Assembly: GCA_030045215.1 (NCBI GenBank)
Contig: JASIBJ010000664.1
Coordinates: forward strand, 1-11,226
Reading direction: 5' to 3'
Length of the DNA: 11,226 nt
Source of the DNA: Streptosporangiaceae bacterium
GTDB lineage: Bacteria; Actinomycetota; Actinomycetes; Streptosporangiales; Streptosporangiaceae
Position numbers and translations under genes: made by a program
The notes under the pieces: generated by a model
The model's database searches: none
What the model was told of the DNA's origin: nothing
The model's input: only the letters and a program-made list of their open reading frames with translations
Shown here: positions 1 to 6,878 of the stretch, one piece after another
Position numbering within the stretch: the stretch's first letter is position 1
Layout: every line of letters begins with the position of its first letter

Positions 1-603
1 ACGACCGAGCCGGTGCGCGTGGTCCTGGCCGTGCCCGACCGTGTCCCCTGGCAGTCAGTCACCGACCTGCCGGAGGGCGTGCGCATCTCGACCGAGCTGC
101 CGCAGCTGACGCGAAGGTACCTGGACGCGCACGGCGTGAAGGCCGTCGTCGTTCCCTCGCACGGCGCGACTGAGGCCAAGGTGCCCGACATCGTCGACGC
201 GATCGTCGACCTTGCCGAGACCGGCACGTCGCTGGCGCGCAACGGGCTGCGGATCCTGGACACGCTGCTGATCAGCTATACCGAGCTGGTGGCCAACCCC
301 TCCTCATACGCCGACCCGGTCAAGCGCGAGGCGATGGAAGACATCCTGCTGCTGCTGAGCGGCGCGATCCAGGCTCGCGGCCACGTCCTGGTCAAGCTCA
401 ACGTCAGCGCGGAGAACCTCAACGCGGTCGCCTCGATCCTGCCCGCGATGTCGTCGCCGACCATCACCTCTCTGGCCCGCGGCGACATGAACGCGGTGGA
501 GGCCGTCGTGCCGAAGAAGGGCATCAACACGCTGATTCCCGCGCTCAAGGCGGCCGGCGCACGCGACATCCTGGAGATACCGATCTCCAAGATTGTCGAG
601 TAG
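1..603 (+). CDS. hisG: ATP phosphoribosyltransferase HisG, 3' part (5' end outside window)
   Basis: HisG condenses ATP with PRPP to give N1-(5'-phosphoribosyl)-ATP, the first and feedback-controlled step of histidine synthesis in the cytoplasm. The frame is open from base 1 (T-T-E-P before the GTG at 13), so roughly the first 90 residues are missing because of the window edge, not a mutation. Counting from that GTG, residues 69-74 (ETGTSL) match the PRPP-phosphate loop. Residues from about 120 to 196 form the C-terminal HisG_C domain, ending in the typical IPISKIVE. That domain marks the long, histidine-inhibited form, which works without HisZ. The GTG at 13 is internal and should not be taken as the start. 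hisG stands 120 bases upstream of hisD on the same strand. In many actinobacteria hisG pairs with hisE away from hisD; hisE could lie just upstream but is not visible. Confidence 0.95.
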   Translation, partial: TTEPVRVVLAVPDRVPWQSVTDLPEGVRISTELPQLTRRYLDAHGVKAVVVPSHGATEAKVPDIVDAIVDLAETGTSLARNGLRILDTLLISYTELVANPSSYADPVKREAMEDILLLLSGAIQARGHVLVKLNVSAENLNAVASILPAMSSPTITSLARGDMNAVEAVVPKKGINTLIPALKAAGARDILEIPISKIVE

Positions 604-622
604 CCGCGCCCGGTACCGCTCC

Positions 623-708
623 TCGCCGCCCTCGCGGGCGACATTTCGGCCGCAATCCGGAGCCCGGCTAACCCTGGTCGCCGCTCTCGGGGGCGACATC
701 CCGGCCGC
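623..708. repeat. Pair of 31-base imperfect direct repeats with hairpins, hisG-hisD gap
   Basis: Bases 623-653 and 678-708 match at 27 of 31 positions, 55 bases apart start to start. Each copy contains a possible 5-bp hairpin with a four-base loop. In copy 1 it is CGCCC-TCGC-GGGCG at 627-640. In copy 2 the second stem arm is the same but one C-G pair becomes T-G (682-695), which still pairs as G-U in RNA. Both copies continue with GACAT and a CGGCCGC box. The second copy ends four bases before the proposed hisD -10 element, so it overlaps the promoter region. It could be an extragenic repeat family, a pair of regulator sites, or leftover duplication. No known operator is recognised. Confidence 0.6.
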
Positions 709-711
709 CGC

Positions 712-724
712 TAGGCTGTACGAG
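712..724 (+). promoter_or_regulatory. Probable leaderless promoter of hisD (-10 TAGGCT)
   Basis: TAGGCT at 712-717 fits the actinobacterial -10 pattern TANNNT. It is followed by six bases and then the hisD GTG at 724, so transcription would begin at or next to the first base of the start codon. No Shine-Dalgarno-like sequence lies before the GTG, as expected for a leaderless mRNA. No good -35 is visible at 17-18 bases; this is common in actinobacterial promoters. This would let hisD-hisI be transcribed independently of hisG. Confidence 0.5.
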
Positions 725-2073
725 TGCTGGCACGAATTGACCTGCGCGGATGCAAGGCCGCGAACCTGACATCCGGTGAGATGTCGGCCGTCTTGCCGCG
801 GGCCGCGCTAGATGTGAGCGCCGCGATGGACGCGGTACGGCCCGTGTGCGAAGACGTCCGGGTCCGCGGGGCGCAGGCGGTCAGGGAGCACACCGCCAAG
901 TTCGACGGCGTGGACCTGCCCGGCACCAGGGTGCCCGCCGAGGCGCTGGCCAGTGCCCTGGCGCAGCTGGAGCCCGAGGTCCGCGCGGCCCTGACCGAGG
1001 CAGCCAGGCGAGCCAGGATGGTGCACCGGGCGCAGCTGCCGGCCGAATCCTGGACCGCGGTGGCGGCCGGGTCCACCGTCACCGAGCGCTACCTGCCGGT
1101 CCGGCGGGCCGGTGTCTATGTTCCCGGCGGGCTGGTCGCCTATCCGTCGTCGGTCCTGATGAACGTGATTCCGGCTCAGGTCGCCGGAGTGGCCGAAATT
1201 GCGGTCGCATCGCCGCCGCAGGCTGACCACGGCGGACTGCCGCACCCCGCGATCCTGGCCGCGTGCGCGCTGCTCGGCGTCGAGGAGGTCCACGCGGCGG
1301 GCGGCGCGCAGGCGATCGCCATGCTGGGCTACGGCACGAAGGACTGCCCGCCGGTGGACGTGATCACCGGTCCCGGCAACGTCTACGTGGCGGCGGCCAA
1401 GCGGCTCCTGCGGGACCGTGTCGCTATCGACGCCGAGGCCGGGCCGACGGAGATCGCGATCATCGCCGACGACGGTGCCGACGCCAGGTTCATCGCCGCC
1501 GACCTGGTCGCGCAGGCCGAGCACGATCCGCTGGCCGCGTGCCTGCTGATCAGCACGAGCGCCGGGCTGGCCGAGCGCGTCGAAGCAGAATTGAGCAAGG
1601 CGGCCGAGCAGGCCAAGCACGCCGAGCGGGTGGCCGCGGCGCTGGCCGGCCAGTCAGCCTGCGTCATCGTCGACGACGCAGACGCGGCGCTGGCCGTGGC
1701 CGACGCGTGGGCGCCCGAGCACCTGGAGATCCAGGCCGCGGACGCCTCGATCCTCGCCCGCCGGGTTCACAACGCGGGAGCGATCTTCGTCGGTCCCTGG
1801 GCCCCCGTATCGCTCGGCGACTACCTGGCCGGCTCGAATCACGTGCTGCCGACCGGCGGGACCGCCCGCTACTGCGGCGGCCTGTCGGTGCTGTCGTTCT
1901 TGCGGTGTGTGCACCTGGTGGAATGCGACGCGGCCGCCCTGGCGGAGGTCGCGCCGCTTATCGACGCGCTGGGCGGGTCGGAGGATCTGGACGGCCACGT
2001 CCAGGCCGTCCGGATCCGGGTCCCGGCGGACGAGGGAGAGGCAGTGAGCGAGCAAGCGGGTGACAACTCATGA
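724..2073 (+). CDS. hisD: Histidinol dehydrogenase HisD
   Basis: This zinc-dependent, NAD-linked enzyme oxidises L-histidinol twice, through histidinaldehyde, to L-histidine, the last step of the pathway. The 449-residue length is close to the usual 430-450. Active-site residues are all present, each shifted by about +5 or +6 from E. coli HisD: zinc ligands Q264, H267, D366 and H425, and the catalytic pair E332-H333 in APEHLEI. Other family blocks are VPGG near 133, ITGPGNVYV near 215, AEAGPTEIAI near 238 and GDYLAGSNHVLPT at 365-377. The GTG start is preferred because the following ARIDLRG is the usual HisD N-terminus. It has no ribosome binding site and probably starts a leaderless mRNA. 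Its TGA overlaps the hisC ATG by four bases. The last 12 or so residues are a short tail beyond the usual end. Confidence 0.97.
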   Translation: MLARIDLRGCKAANLTSGEMSAVLPRAALDVSAAMDAVRPVCEDVRVRGAQAVREHTAKFDGVDLPGTRVPAEALASALAQLEPEVRAALTEAARRARMVHRAQLPAESWTAVAAGSTVTERYLPVRRAGVYVPGGLVAYPSSVLMNVIPAQVAGVAEIAVASPPQADHGGLPHPAILAACALLGVEEVHAAGGAQAIAMLGYGTKDCPPVDVITGPGNVYVAAAKRLLRDRVAIDAEAGPTEIAIIADDGADARFIAADLVAQAEHDPLAACLLISTSAGLAERVEAELSKAAEQAKHAERVAAALAGQSACVIVDDADAALAVADAWAPEHLEIQAADASILARRVHNAGAIFVGPWAPVSLGDYLAGSNHVLPTGGTARYCGGLSVLSFLRCVHLVECDAAALAEVAPLIDALGGSEDLDGHVQAVRIRVPADEGEAVSEQAGDNS

Positions 2074-3185
2074 CTGCGACGGCTGAGCCGCTGCCGATCC
2101 GGGAGGACCTGGCCGGGCGGACTCCCTACGGCGCGCCTCAGCTGGATGTGGCCGTCCGGCTGAACACCAACGAGAACCCGTACCCGCCATCGCCGGCGCT
2201 GGCCGCCGACATCACCGCCGCGGTGTCGCAGGTCGCGGCCGGGCTCAACCGCTACCCCGACCGCAACGCGCTCGCGCTGCGCGCCGCGCTGGCCGACTAC
2301 CTGGGTCACGGCCTCTCGGCGGCGCAAACGTGGGCGGCCAACGGGTCGAACGAGGTGATCCAGCAGCTGCTGCTGGCCTTCGGCGGGCCCGGCCGGAGCG
2401 CGCTCGGCTTCGAGCCGTCGTATTCCATGCACCCGCTGATCGCGCAGACGACGTCGACCCGCTGGCTGGCGGCCCGCCGCACGAGCGACTTCGGCATCGA
2501 CGCGGCCGAGGCGGTCGCCACCATCAGAAGCCTGCGGCCTGACATCGTGTTCGTCACGTCGCCGAACAACCCGACCGGAACCGCGCTTCCGCTGGCCACC
2601 ATCGAGTCGATCTGTGCCGCCGCACCCGGCATGGTGGTCGTCGACGAGGCGTACGCCGAGTTCGCCAGGGACCCGGCCGCGACCGCGCTGACGCTGCTGC
2701 CGAGGTTCCCGCGGCTGGTCGTGGTCAGGACCATGTCGAAGGCGTTCGCCTTGGCCGGCGCCCGGCTCGGCTATCTCGCGGGCGACCCGGCCGTCGTGGA
2801 GGCGCTACTGCTGGTGCGGCTGCCGTATCACCTGTCGGCGATGACCCAGGTCGTCGCGCTGGCCGCGCTCCGCCACACCGGCGAGCTGCTGGACTCGGTC
2901 GCCGTGATCCGTGACACCAGGGACGAGACCGTCGGGTGGCTGCGCGCGGCCGGGTTGCGGGCGGCCGACTCGGACACGAATTTCGTGCTGTTCGGCGTGT
3001 TCGACAACAGCCGCGGGGTCTGGCAGGCGCTGCTTGACCGCGGCGTGCTGGTCCGCGAGACCGGCCCCGACGGCTGGCTGCGGGTGAGCATCGGCACCGA
3101 GGACGAGATGGCCGCGTTCCGCGAGGCCCTGACCGGCGTGCTGGCCGCGCAGCCGGCCATCGAAACGCCGGAGTCACGCGGATGA
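2070..3185 (+). CDS. hisC: Histidinol-phosphate aminotransferase HisC
   Basis: This PLP-dependent class I/II aminotransferase converts imidazole acetol phosphate and glutamate to L-histidinol phosphate and 2-oxoglutarate. At 371 residues it is a normal-length fold type I enzyme. Visible family features are the N-terminal LNTNENPY block (31-38), SPNNPTG near 169-175, the PLP-contacting VVDEAYAEF around 190-198, and the Schiff-base lysine K224 in [16 protein letters not shown]. The C-terminal [12 protein letters not shown] carries the substrate-carboxylate arginine. The ATG lies inside an ATGA overlap with the hisD stop, implying translational coupling; the upstream ribosome binding site is weak. 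In some actinobacteria such enzymes also act on aromatic amino acids. The position inside the his operon supports the histidine role here. Confidence 0.96.
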   Translation: MTATAEPLPIREDLAGRTPYGAPQLDVAVRLNTNENPYPPSPALAADITAAVSQVAAGLNRYPDRNALALRAALADYLGHGLSAAQTWAANGSNEVIQQLLLAFGGPGRSALGFEPSYSMHPLIAQTTSTRWLAARRTSDFGIDAAEAVATIRSLRPDIVFVTSPNNPTGTALPLATIESICAAAPGMVVVDEAYAEFARDPAATALTLLPRFPRLVVVRTMSKAFALAGARLGYLAGDPAVVEALLLVRLPYHLSAMTQVVALAALRHTGELLDSVAVIRDTRDETVGWLRAAGLRAADSDTNFVLFGVFDNSRGVWQALLDRGVLVRETGPDGWLRVSIGTEDEMAAFREALTGVLAAQPAIETPESRG

Positions 3186-3775
3186 GCCGGTCGTCGCGGG
3201 TCAGCCGGGTCACCACAGAGACCCAGGTGCTGGTCGAGCTGAGCCTGGACGGCGCGGGCGTGGCCCAGGCCGAGACGGGCGTGCCGTTCTTCGATCACAT
3301 GCTCTCGCAGCTGGCCAGGCACGCGTGCCTCGACCTGACCGTGAAGTGCCACGGCGACATCGAGGTGGACGCGCACCATACGGTGGAGGACACAGCGCTG
3401 GCCCTCGGCCAGGCCTTGCGCGAGGCGCTTGGCGACAAGGCCGGGATCTGCCGGTTCGGCGACGCGCTGGTGCCGCTGGACGAGACGCTGGTGCGAGCGG
3501 CGGTGGACCTGTCGGGCCGGCCCTACGTCGTGCACGAAGAGCCCGAGCGCATGGCGCCGCTGATCGGAAGTTACGACACGACGCTGACCCGGCATTTCTT
3601 CGAGTCACTCGCGTACTCGGCTGGCATCTGTGTGCACGTGGACGTGCTGCGCGGGCGCAACCCGCACCACATCGTCGAGGCGCAGTTCAAGGCGTTCGCG
3701 CGCGCGCTGCGGGCCGCCGCTGCGGCCGACCCGCAGGCCCGCGGCTCGGTGCCGAGCACCAAGGGCGTGCTGTGA
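3182..3775 (+). CDS. hisB: Imidazoleglycerol-phosphate dehydratase HisB (monofunctional)
   Basis: The enzyme dehydrates imidazole glycerol phosphate to imidazole acetol phosphate. The 197-residue protein is only the dehydratase; the HAD phosphatase domain fused in E. coli HisB is absent, so histidinol-phosphate phosphatase must be encoded elsewhere. The duplicated metal-binding motifs are intact: H39 in FFDHML, H65-H66 and E69 in AHHTVED, H138 and E141 in RHFFES, and H162-H163 and E166 in NPHHIVEA. The C-terminus ends in the common PSTKGVL. The ATG at 3182 shares ATGA with the hisC stop, and GGAG sits about eight bases upstream. After its stop there are 40 bases before hisH, the only non-overlapping junction between hisD and hisI. 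Confidence 0.97.
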   Translation: MSRSSRVSRVTTETQVLVELSLDGAGVAQAETGVPFFDHMLSQLARHACLDLTVKCHGDIEVDAHHTVEDTALALGQALREALGDKAGICRFGDALVPLDETLVRAAVDLSGRPYVVHEEPERMAPLIGSYDTTLTRHFFESLAYSAGICVHVDVLRGRNPHHIVEAQFKAFARALRAAAAADPQARGSVPSTKGVL

Positions 3776-3780
3776 CCGGG

Positions 3781-3819
3781 GTGCGGGTCGCGGCCGGCGT
3801 CCTGGGGCGACCGGGATGA
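3781..3819 (+). CDS. Possible 12-codon mini reading frame between hisB and hisH
   Basis: A GTG at 3781, five bases after the hisB stop, opens a 12-residue frame ([12 protein letters not shown]). It ends at TGA 3817-3819, and that TGA overlaps the hisH ATG as ATGA, the same junction used elsewhere in the operon. The peptide resembles no family I know. It could serve as a coupling device that passes ribosomes from hisB to hisH, be the remnant of a larger small gene, or be chance in high-GC sequence. No clear ribosome binding site precedes the GTG. Confidence 0.2.
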   Translation: MRVAAGVLGRPG

Positions 3820-4436
3820 GCACGCGGCCGCGCATCGCCGTGCTCGACTACGGTTCGGGCAACCTGCGCTCGGCCCAGCGCGCGCTGCAGCGAGCCGGCG
3901 CCGACGCGCAGGTTACTGCCGACGCGACCGCGGCGCTCACCGCCGACGGGCTGGTCGTGCCCGGCGTCGGCGCCTTCGCCGCGTGCATGGCCGGGCTGAC
4001 CGGCGTCGGCGGCGATCAGATCGTCACCAAGCGGGTCGCGGCCGGGGCGCCGGTGCTCGGCATCTGCGTGGGCATGCAAGTGCTGTTCGAGGCCGGGGAC
4101 GAGCACGGCGTGCACACGGCCGGCTGCGGCTGCTGGCCGGGCGTGGTGCACAAGCTTGCCGCCCCGATCCTTCCGCACATGGGATGGAACGAGGTGGTCC
4201 CCGCCGCAGGATCCCGCCTGCTGGCCGGGATCGGGACTGGCGCGATGTTCTATTTCGTGCACTCCTACGCGGCCACCGAGGCGCCGCCTGGGGCGCTGAC
4301 TAGCTGGGCGACCCATGGCGAGGACTTTGTCGCGGTGGTGGAGGACGGGCCGCTGACCGCCACCCAGTTCCATCCGGAAAAGTCGTCGGACGCTGGCGCC
4401 GCGCTGCTGGCCAACTGGCTGGAGGACGTGCGATGA
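3816..4436 (+). CDS. hisH: Imidazole glycerol phosphate synthase glutaminase subunit HisH
   Basis: HisH is the class I glutamine amidotransferase partner of HisF: it hydrolyses glutamine and channels ammonia to the HisF barrel. The 206-residue product has the N-terminal [16 protein letters not shown] block, the oxyanion region [12 protein letters not shown], the nucleophile C84 in GICVGMQ, and the H186/E188 pair in QFHPEKS. MGWNEV and YFVHSY are also typical HisH motifs. The ATG at 3816 is chosen because the frame upstream is the shifted hisB region and [16 protein letters not shown] is a normal N-terminus. The stop overlaps the priA ATG by four bases. The partner gene hisF is three genes downstream in the same transcription unit. 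Confidence 0.96.
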   Translation: MSTRPRIAVLDYGSGNLRSAQRALQRAGADAQVTADATAALTADGLVVPGVGAFAACMAGLTGVGGDQIVTKRVAAGAPVLGICVGMQVLFEAGDEHGVHTAGCGCWPGVVHKLAAPILPHMGWNEVVPAAGSRLLAGIGTGAMFYFVHSYAATEAPPGALTSWATHGEDFVAVVEDGPLTATQFHPEKSSDAGAALLANWLEDVR

Positions 4437-5158
4437 GAGGGTTGACTCTGCTGCCGGCCGTGGACGTGGCCGAGGGGCAGGCGGTCCGCCTTGTGCAAGG
4501 GGCTGCGGGCACCGAGACCAGCTACGGCGATCCGCTGAAGGCCGCGCTGGCGTGGCAGCAGGCCGGGGCGGAGTGGATCCACCTGGTCGACCTGGATGCC
4601 GCGTTCGGCCGCGGGTCGAACGGACCCCTGCTCGCGGACCTGATCGCGCGGCTCGACGTGGCAGTCGAGTTGGCCGGCGGCATCCGCGATGACGCGGCGC
4701 TGACCGCGGCGCTGGCCACCGGATGCCGCCGCGTGGTGATCGGTACGGCCGCGCTTGAGGAGCCCGAGTGGGTGCGGCAGGCGATCGCCGAGAACGGCGA
4801 CCGGGTCGCGGTCGGCCTGGATGTTCGGGGGACGCGCCTGGCCGCCCGCGGCTGGACCACCGACGGCGGCGAACTCGGCGACGCGCTGGAACGGCTGGAA
4901 ACCGACGGCTGCCTGCGGTACGTGGTGACCGACGTGGACAAGGACGGCACGCTCCGCGGGCCCAACCTGGACCTGCTGCGCCAGGTCTGCGCGCGAACGG
5001 ACAGGCCGGTGATCGCCAGCGGCGGCGTGTCGAGCCTGGACGACCTGCGCGCGCTCGCGGCACTGACGCCGCTCGGGGTCGAGGGCGCGATCGTCGGCAA
5101 GGCGCTGTACGCCGGCGCGTTCACCCTGGACCAGGCGCTGGCCGAGGTGTCGCAATGA
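4433..5158 (+). CDS. priA: Phosphoribosyl isomerase A (HisA/TrpF dual-function PriA)
   Basis: PriA is a (beta/alpha)8 Amadori isomerase. It converts ProFAR to PRFAR for histidine and, in Actinobacteria, phosphoribosylanthranilate to CdRP for tryptophan. The 241-residue length is typical. Residues tied to PriA catalysis are present: D11 in LLPAVDV, R19, D130 in GLDVRG, R139 and W141 in ARGW, and D171 in DKDGTL. The block [16 protein letters not shown] is characteristic of actinobacterial PriA. R19 with the R139/W141 pair points to the dual form rather than the histidine-only HisA. Whether a separate trpF exists in this genome cannot be seen. GGAGG at 4421-4425 lies seven bases before the ATG, which overlaps the hisH stop. 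Its own stop overlaps the rid gene start. Confidence 0.95.
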   Translation: MRGLTLLPAVDVAEGQAVRLVQGAAGTETSYGDPLKAALAWQQAGAEWIHLVDLDAAFGRGSNGPLLADLIARLDVAVELAGGIRDDAALTAALATGCRRVVIGTAALEEPEWVRQAIAENGDRVAVGLDVRGTRLAARGWTTDGGELGDALERLETDGCLRYVVTDVDKDGTLRGPNLDLLRQVCARTDRPVIASGGVSSLDDLRALAALTPLGVEGAIVGKALYAGAFTLDQALAEVSQ

Positions 5159-5589
5159 CGCGGAAGGTGTCAAGTGGCGCGATCTGGGAGCCCGTCGCTG
5201 GCTACAGCCGGGCCGTTGCGGCCGGTGATTTCATCTTCGTGTCCGGCTGCACGTCGATCGAGGGAGCGCAGTTCGTCCACCCGGGCGACGCAGCCGCGCA
5301 GACGACGCAGTCCATCGCCAACGTCGCGACCGCGCTCGAGGCGCTGGGAGCAGGACTGAAGGACGTGGTCAGGACCAGAATGTTCGTCACCGACATCTCG
5401 CGCTGGGAGGAGATCGGACGGGCCCACGGCGCGGCGTTCGGCGAGTCGATGCCCGCCACCTCGATGATCGCCGTCGCCGGGCTGATCGACCCGCAGATGC
5501 TGGTCGAAGTCGAGGCGGTCGCCTACAAGCCGGGCGCGGGCGGCGGCAACGGGCTCGGCTGGCCCCCGGAAAGTGCAACCGGGCCATGA
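5155..5589 (+). CDS. Rid/YjgF-family protein of the his operon, lacking the RidA arginine
   Basis: This 144-residue protein belongs to the YjgF/YER057c/UK114 (Rid) superfamily, small trimeric proteins whose RidA members hydrolyse reactive enamine/imine intermediates from PLP enzymes. It aligns with E. coli RidA through [40 protein letters not shown] (split across residues 47-80), and the C-terminal [10 protein letters not shown]. At the site of the essential RidA Arg105 (PARS) it has T102 in PATS, so ordinary 2-aminoacrylate deamination is unlikely. A glycine-rich tail follows residue 126. GAGG at 5144-5147 lies seven bases before the ATG, and both ends make ATGA overlaps (priA stop, hisF start), so it is translated as part of the his operon. 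Its role in histidine synthesis is unknown; a ligand-sensing or scavenging role is only conjecture. Confidence 0.9.
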   Translation: MTRKVSSGAIWEPVAGYSRAVAAGDFIFVSGCTSIEGAQFVHPGDAAAQTTQSIANVATALEALGAGLKDVVRTRMFVTDISRWEEIGRAHGAAFGESMPATSMIAVAGLIDPQMLVEVEAVAYKPGAGGGNGLGWPPESATGP

Positions 5590-6380
5590 CGGTCGCGCTT
5601 CGGGTGATCCCCTGCCTGGACGTCGATGGCGGGCGGGTGGTGAAGGGCGTGCGGTTCACCAGCCTGCGGGACGCCGGCGACCCGGTGGAACTGGCCGCGA
5701 TCTACGACCGCGAGGGGGCCGACGAGCTGACGTTCCTCGACATCACCGCCTCGAGCGATGAGCGCGAGACCACCTACGATGTCGTCCGGCGCACGGCCGA
5801 CCAGGTGTTCATCCCGCTGACCGTGGGCGGCGGGGTGCGCAGCACGCAGGACGTCGACCGGCTGCTGCGGGCCGGGGCGGACAAGGTCGCGCTGAACACC
5901 GCGGCCGTGGCCAGGCCGGATCTGCTGCGCGAGGCCGCCGACCGGTTCGGGGCCCAGTGCGTCGTCCTGTCGGTCGACGCCAGGCGATCCGGGCAGACCG
6001 ACTCAGGGTTTGAGGTCACCACTCACGGCGGCCGCCGCGGGACCGGCATCGACGCCGTCGGCTGGGCGGCACGGGCCGCGGACAGCGGCGCGGGCGAGAT
6101 CCTGCTGAACTCGGTCGACGCCGACGGGACCAGGCACGGATTCGATCTCGATCTGATTAAGGCAGTTCGCGGGGCCGTCTTCGTTCCCATCATTGCAAGC
6201 GGCGGGGCCGGTCAACTCGAGCATTTCGCGGCCGCGGCCGATGCGGGTGCCGATGCGGTGCTGGCGGCGAGCCTGTTCCATTTCGGTGAGCTGACGATCG
6301 GGGCGGTGAAGGCGGCACTGGCCGCGGCCGGGCATGTGATCCGGCCGGTCGGGGAGCGGGGGAGTGCAGATGCCGGCTGA
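5586..6380 (+). CDS. hisF: Imidazole glycerol phosphate synthase cyclase subunit HisF
   Basis: HisF takes PRFAR and the ammonia delivered by HisH and forms imidazole glycerol phosphate plus AICAR. AICAR returns to purine synthesis. It is a (beta/alpha)8 barrel of 264 residues, slightly longer than the usual 250-260 because of a short polar tail after VIRPVG. The catalytic aspartates are D12 in [14 protein letters not shown] and D131 in LSVDARR. Phosphate-binding regions are TVGGGVRS near 79-86 and IIASGGAG near 207. [10 protein letters not shown] is the typical strand-6 block. The ATG lies in an ATGA overlap with the rid stop; the ribosome binding site is weak, suggesting coupling. The end overlaps the start of hisI. 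Confidence 0.97.
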   Translation: MTVALRVIPCLDVDGGRVVKGVRFTSLRDAGDPVELAAIYDREGADELTFLDITASSDERETTYDVVRRTADQVFIPLTVGGGVRSTQDVDRLLRAGADKVALNTAAVARPDLLREAADRFGAQCVVLSVDARRSGQTDSGFEVTTHGGRRGTGIDAVGWAARAADSGAGEILLNSVDADGTRHGFDLDLIKAVRGAVFVPIIASGGAGQLEHFAAAADAGADAVLAASLFHFGELTIGAVKAALAAAGHVIRPVGERGSADAG

Positions 6381-6732
6381 AAGAGTCTCCGGGCTCGATC
6401 CGAAGATCGCCGCCCGGCTGAAGCGCAACGAGGACGGCCTGGTCGCGGCCATCGCGCAGCAGCACGACACCGGCGAGGTGCTGATGCTGGCCTGGATGGA
6501 CGACGAGGCGCTGCACCGCACGCTCACGACCGGCCGGTGCACGTACTGGTCGCGCAGCCGCCGCGAGTACTGGGTGAAGGGGGAGACCTCGGGACACGTG
6601 CAGCGGGTCGTGTCGGTGGCGCTCGACTGCGATGGCGATGCGGTGCTGGTACGCGTTGACCAGGCCGGCGGGGCCTGTCATACCGGCGACCGGACCTGCT
6701 TCGACGCCGGCGTCCTGCTCGCGGAGCGCTAG
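6370..6732 (+). CDS. hisI: Phosphoribosyl-AMP cyclohydrolase HisI (monofunctional)
   Basis: HisI opens the adenine ring of phosphoribosyl-AMP to give ProFAR, using zinc and magnesium. The product has about 120 residues and only the cyclohydrolase domain; no HisE pyrophosphohydrolase domain is fused. Zinc-ligand cysteines C87, C103 and C110 match the family spacing (16 and 7 residues). The acidic DCDGD motif at 86-90 binds magnesium. [18 protein letters not shown] and [11 protein letters not shown] are standard blocks. Two starts are possible: GTG at 6364 or ATG at 6370. I chose ATG because GGAG at 6361-6364 sits five bases before it. Either way the gene overlaps the hisF end by 11 or 17 bases. 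It is the last his gene; the next gene begins 146 bases downstream. Confidence 0.95.
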   Translation: MPAERVSGLDPKIAARLKRNEDGLVAAIAQQHDTGEVLMLAWMDDEALHRTLTTGRCTYWSRSRREYWVKGETSGHVQRVVSVALDCDGDAVLVRVDQAGGACHTGDRTCFDAGVLLAER

Positions 6733-6878
6733 CGAGTCGAGCATTCGTCACCGGCTGCAACCGCTCGGGACGTCCGCTGCGTGGAACAGGCCCCGGACGG
6801 GGTATGGCATCCCGCACGGCTGGTGCCCCTGGAGTGCCGCCGCAGCTCGCGCCTTCCTTGACCTGAGAGGAATCACAG

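Noticed and set aside
808..1620. A 270-codon minus-strand frame opposite hisD
   Set aside because: HisD motifs with all catalytic residues are read from the + strand; the antisense translation shows no recognisable domain.
3687..5063. A 458-codon open frame on the minus strand opposite hisB-hisH-priA
   Set aside because: It is arginine/proline-rich low-complexity translation typical of antisense frames in high-GC genes, and three well-supported genes cover the same bases on the + strand.
4768..5154. Upstream extension of the Rid frame into priA
   Set aside because: The translation before 5155 is arginine-rich shadow of priA. The ATG at 5155 has a good ribosome binding site and fits the Rid N-terminus.
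6785..6800. CCCC-GGAC-GGGG as a terminator after hisI
   Set aside because: The stem is only four base pairs and sits about 60 bases after the stop; in this GC-rich sequence such short stems are expected by chance.
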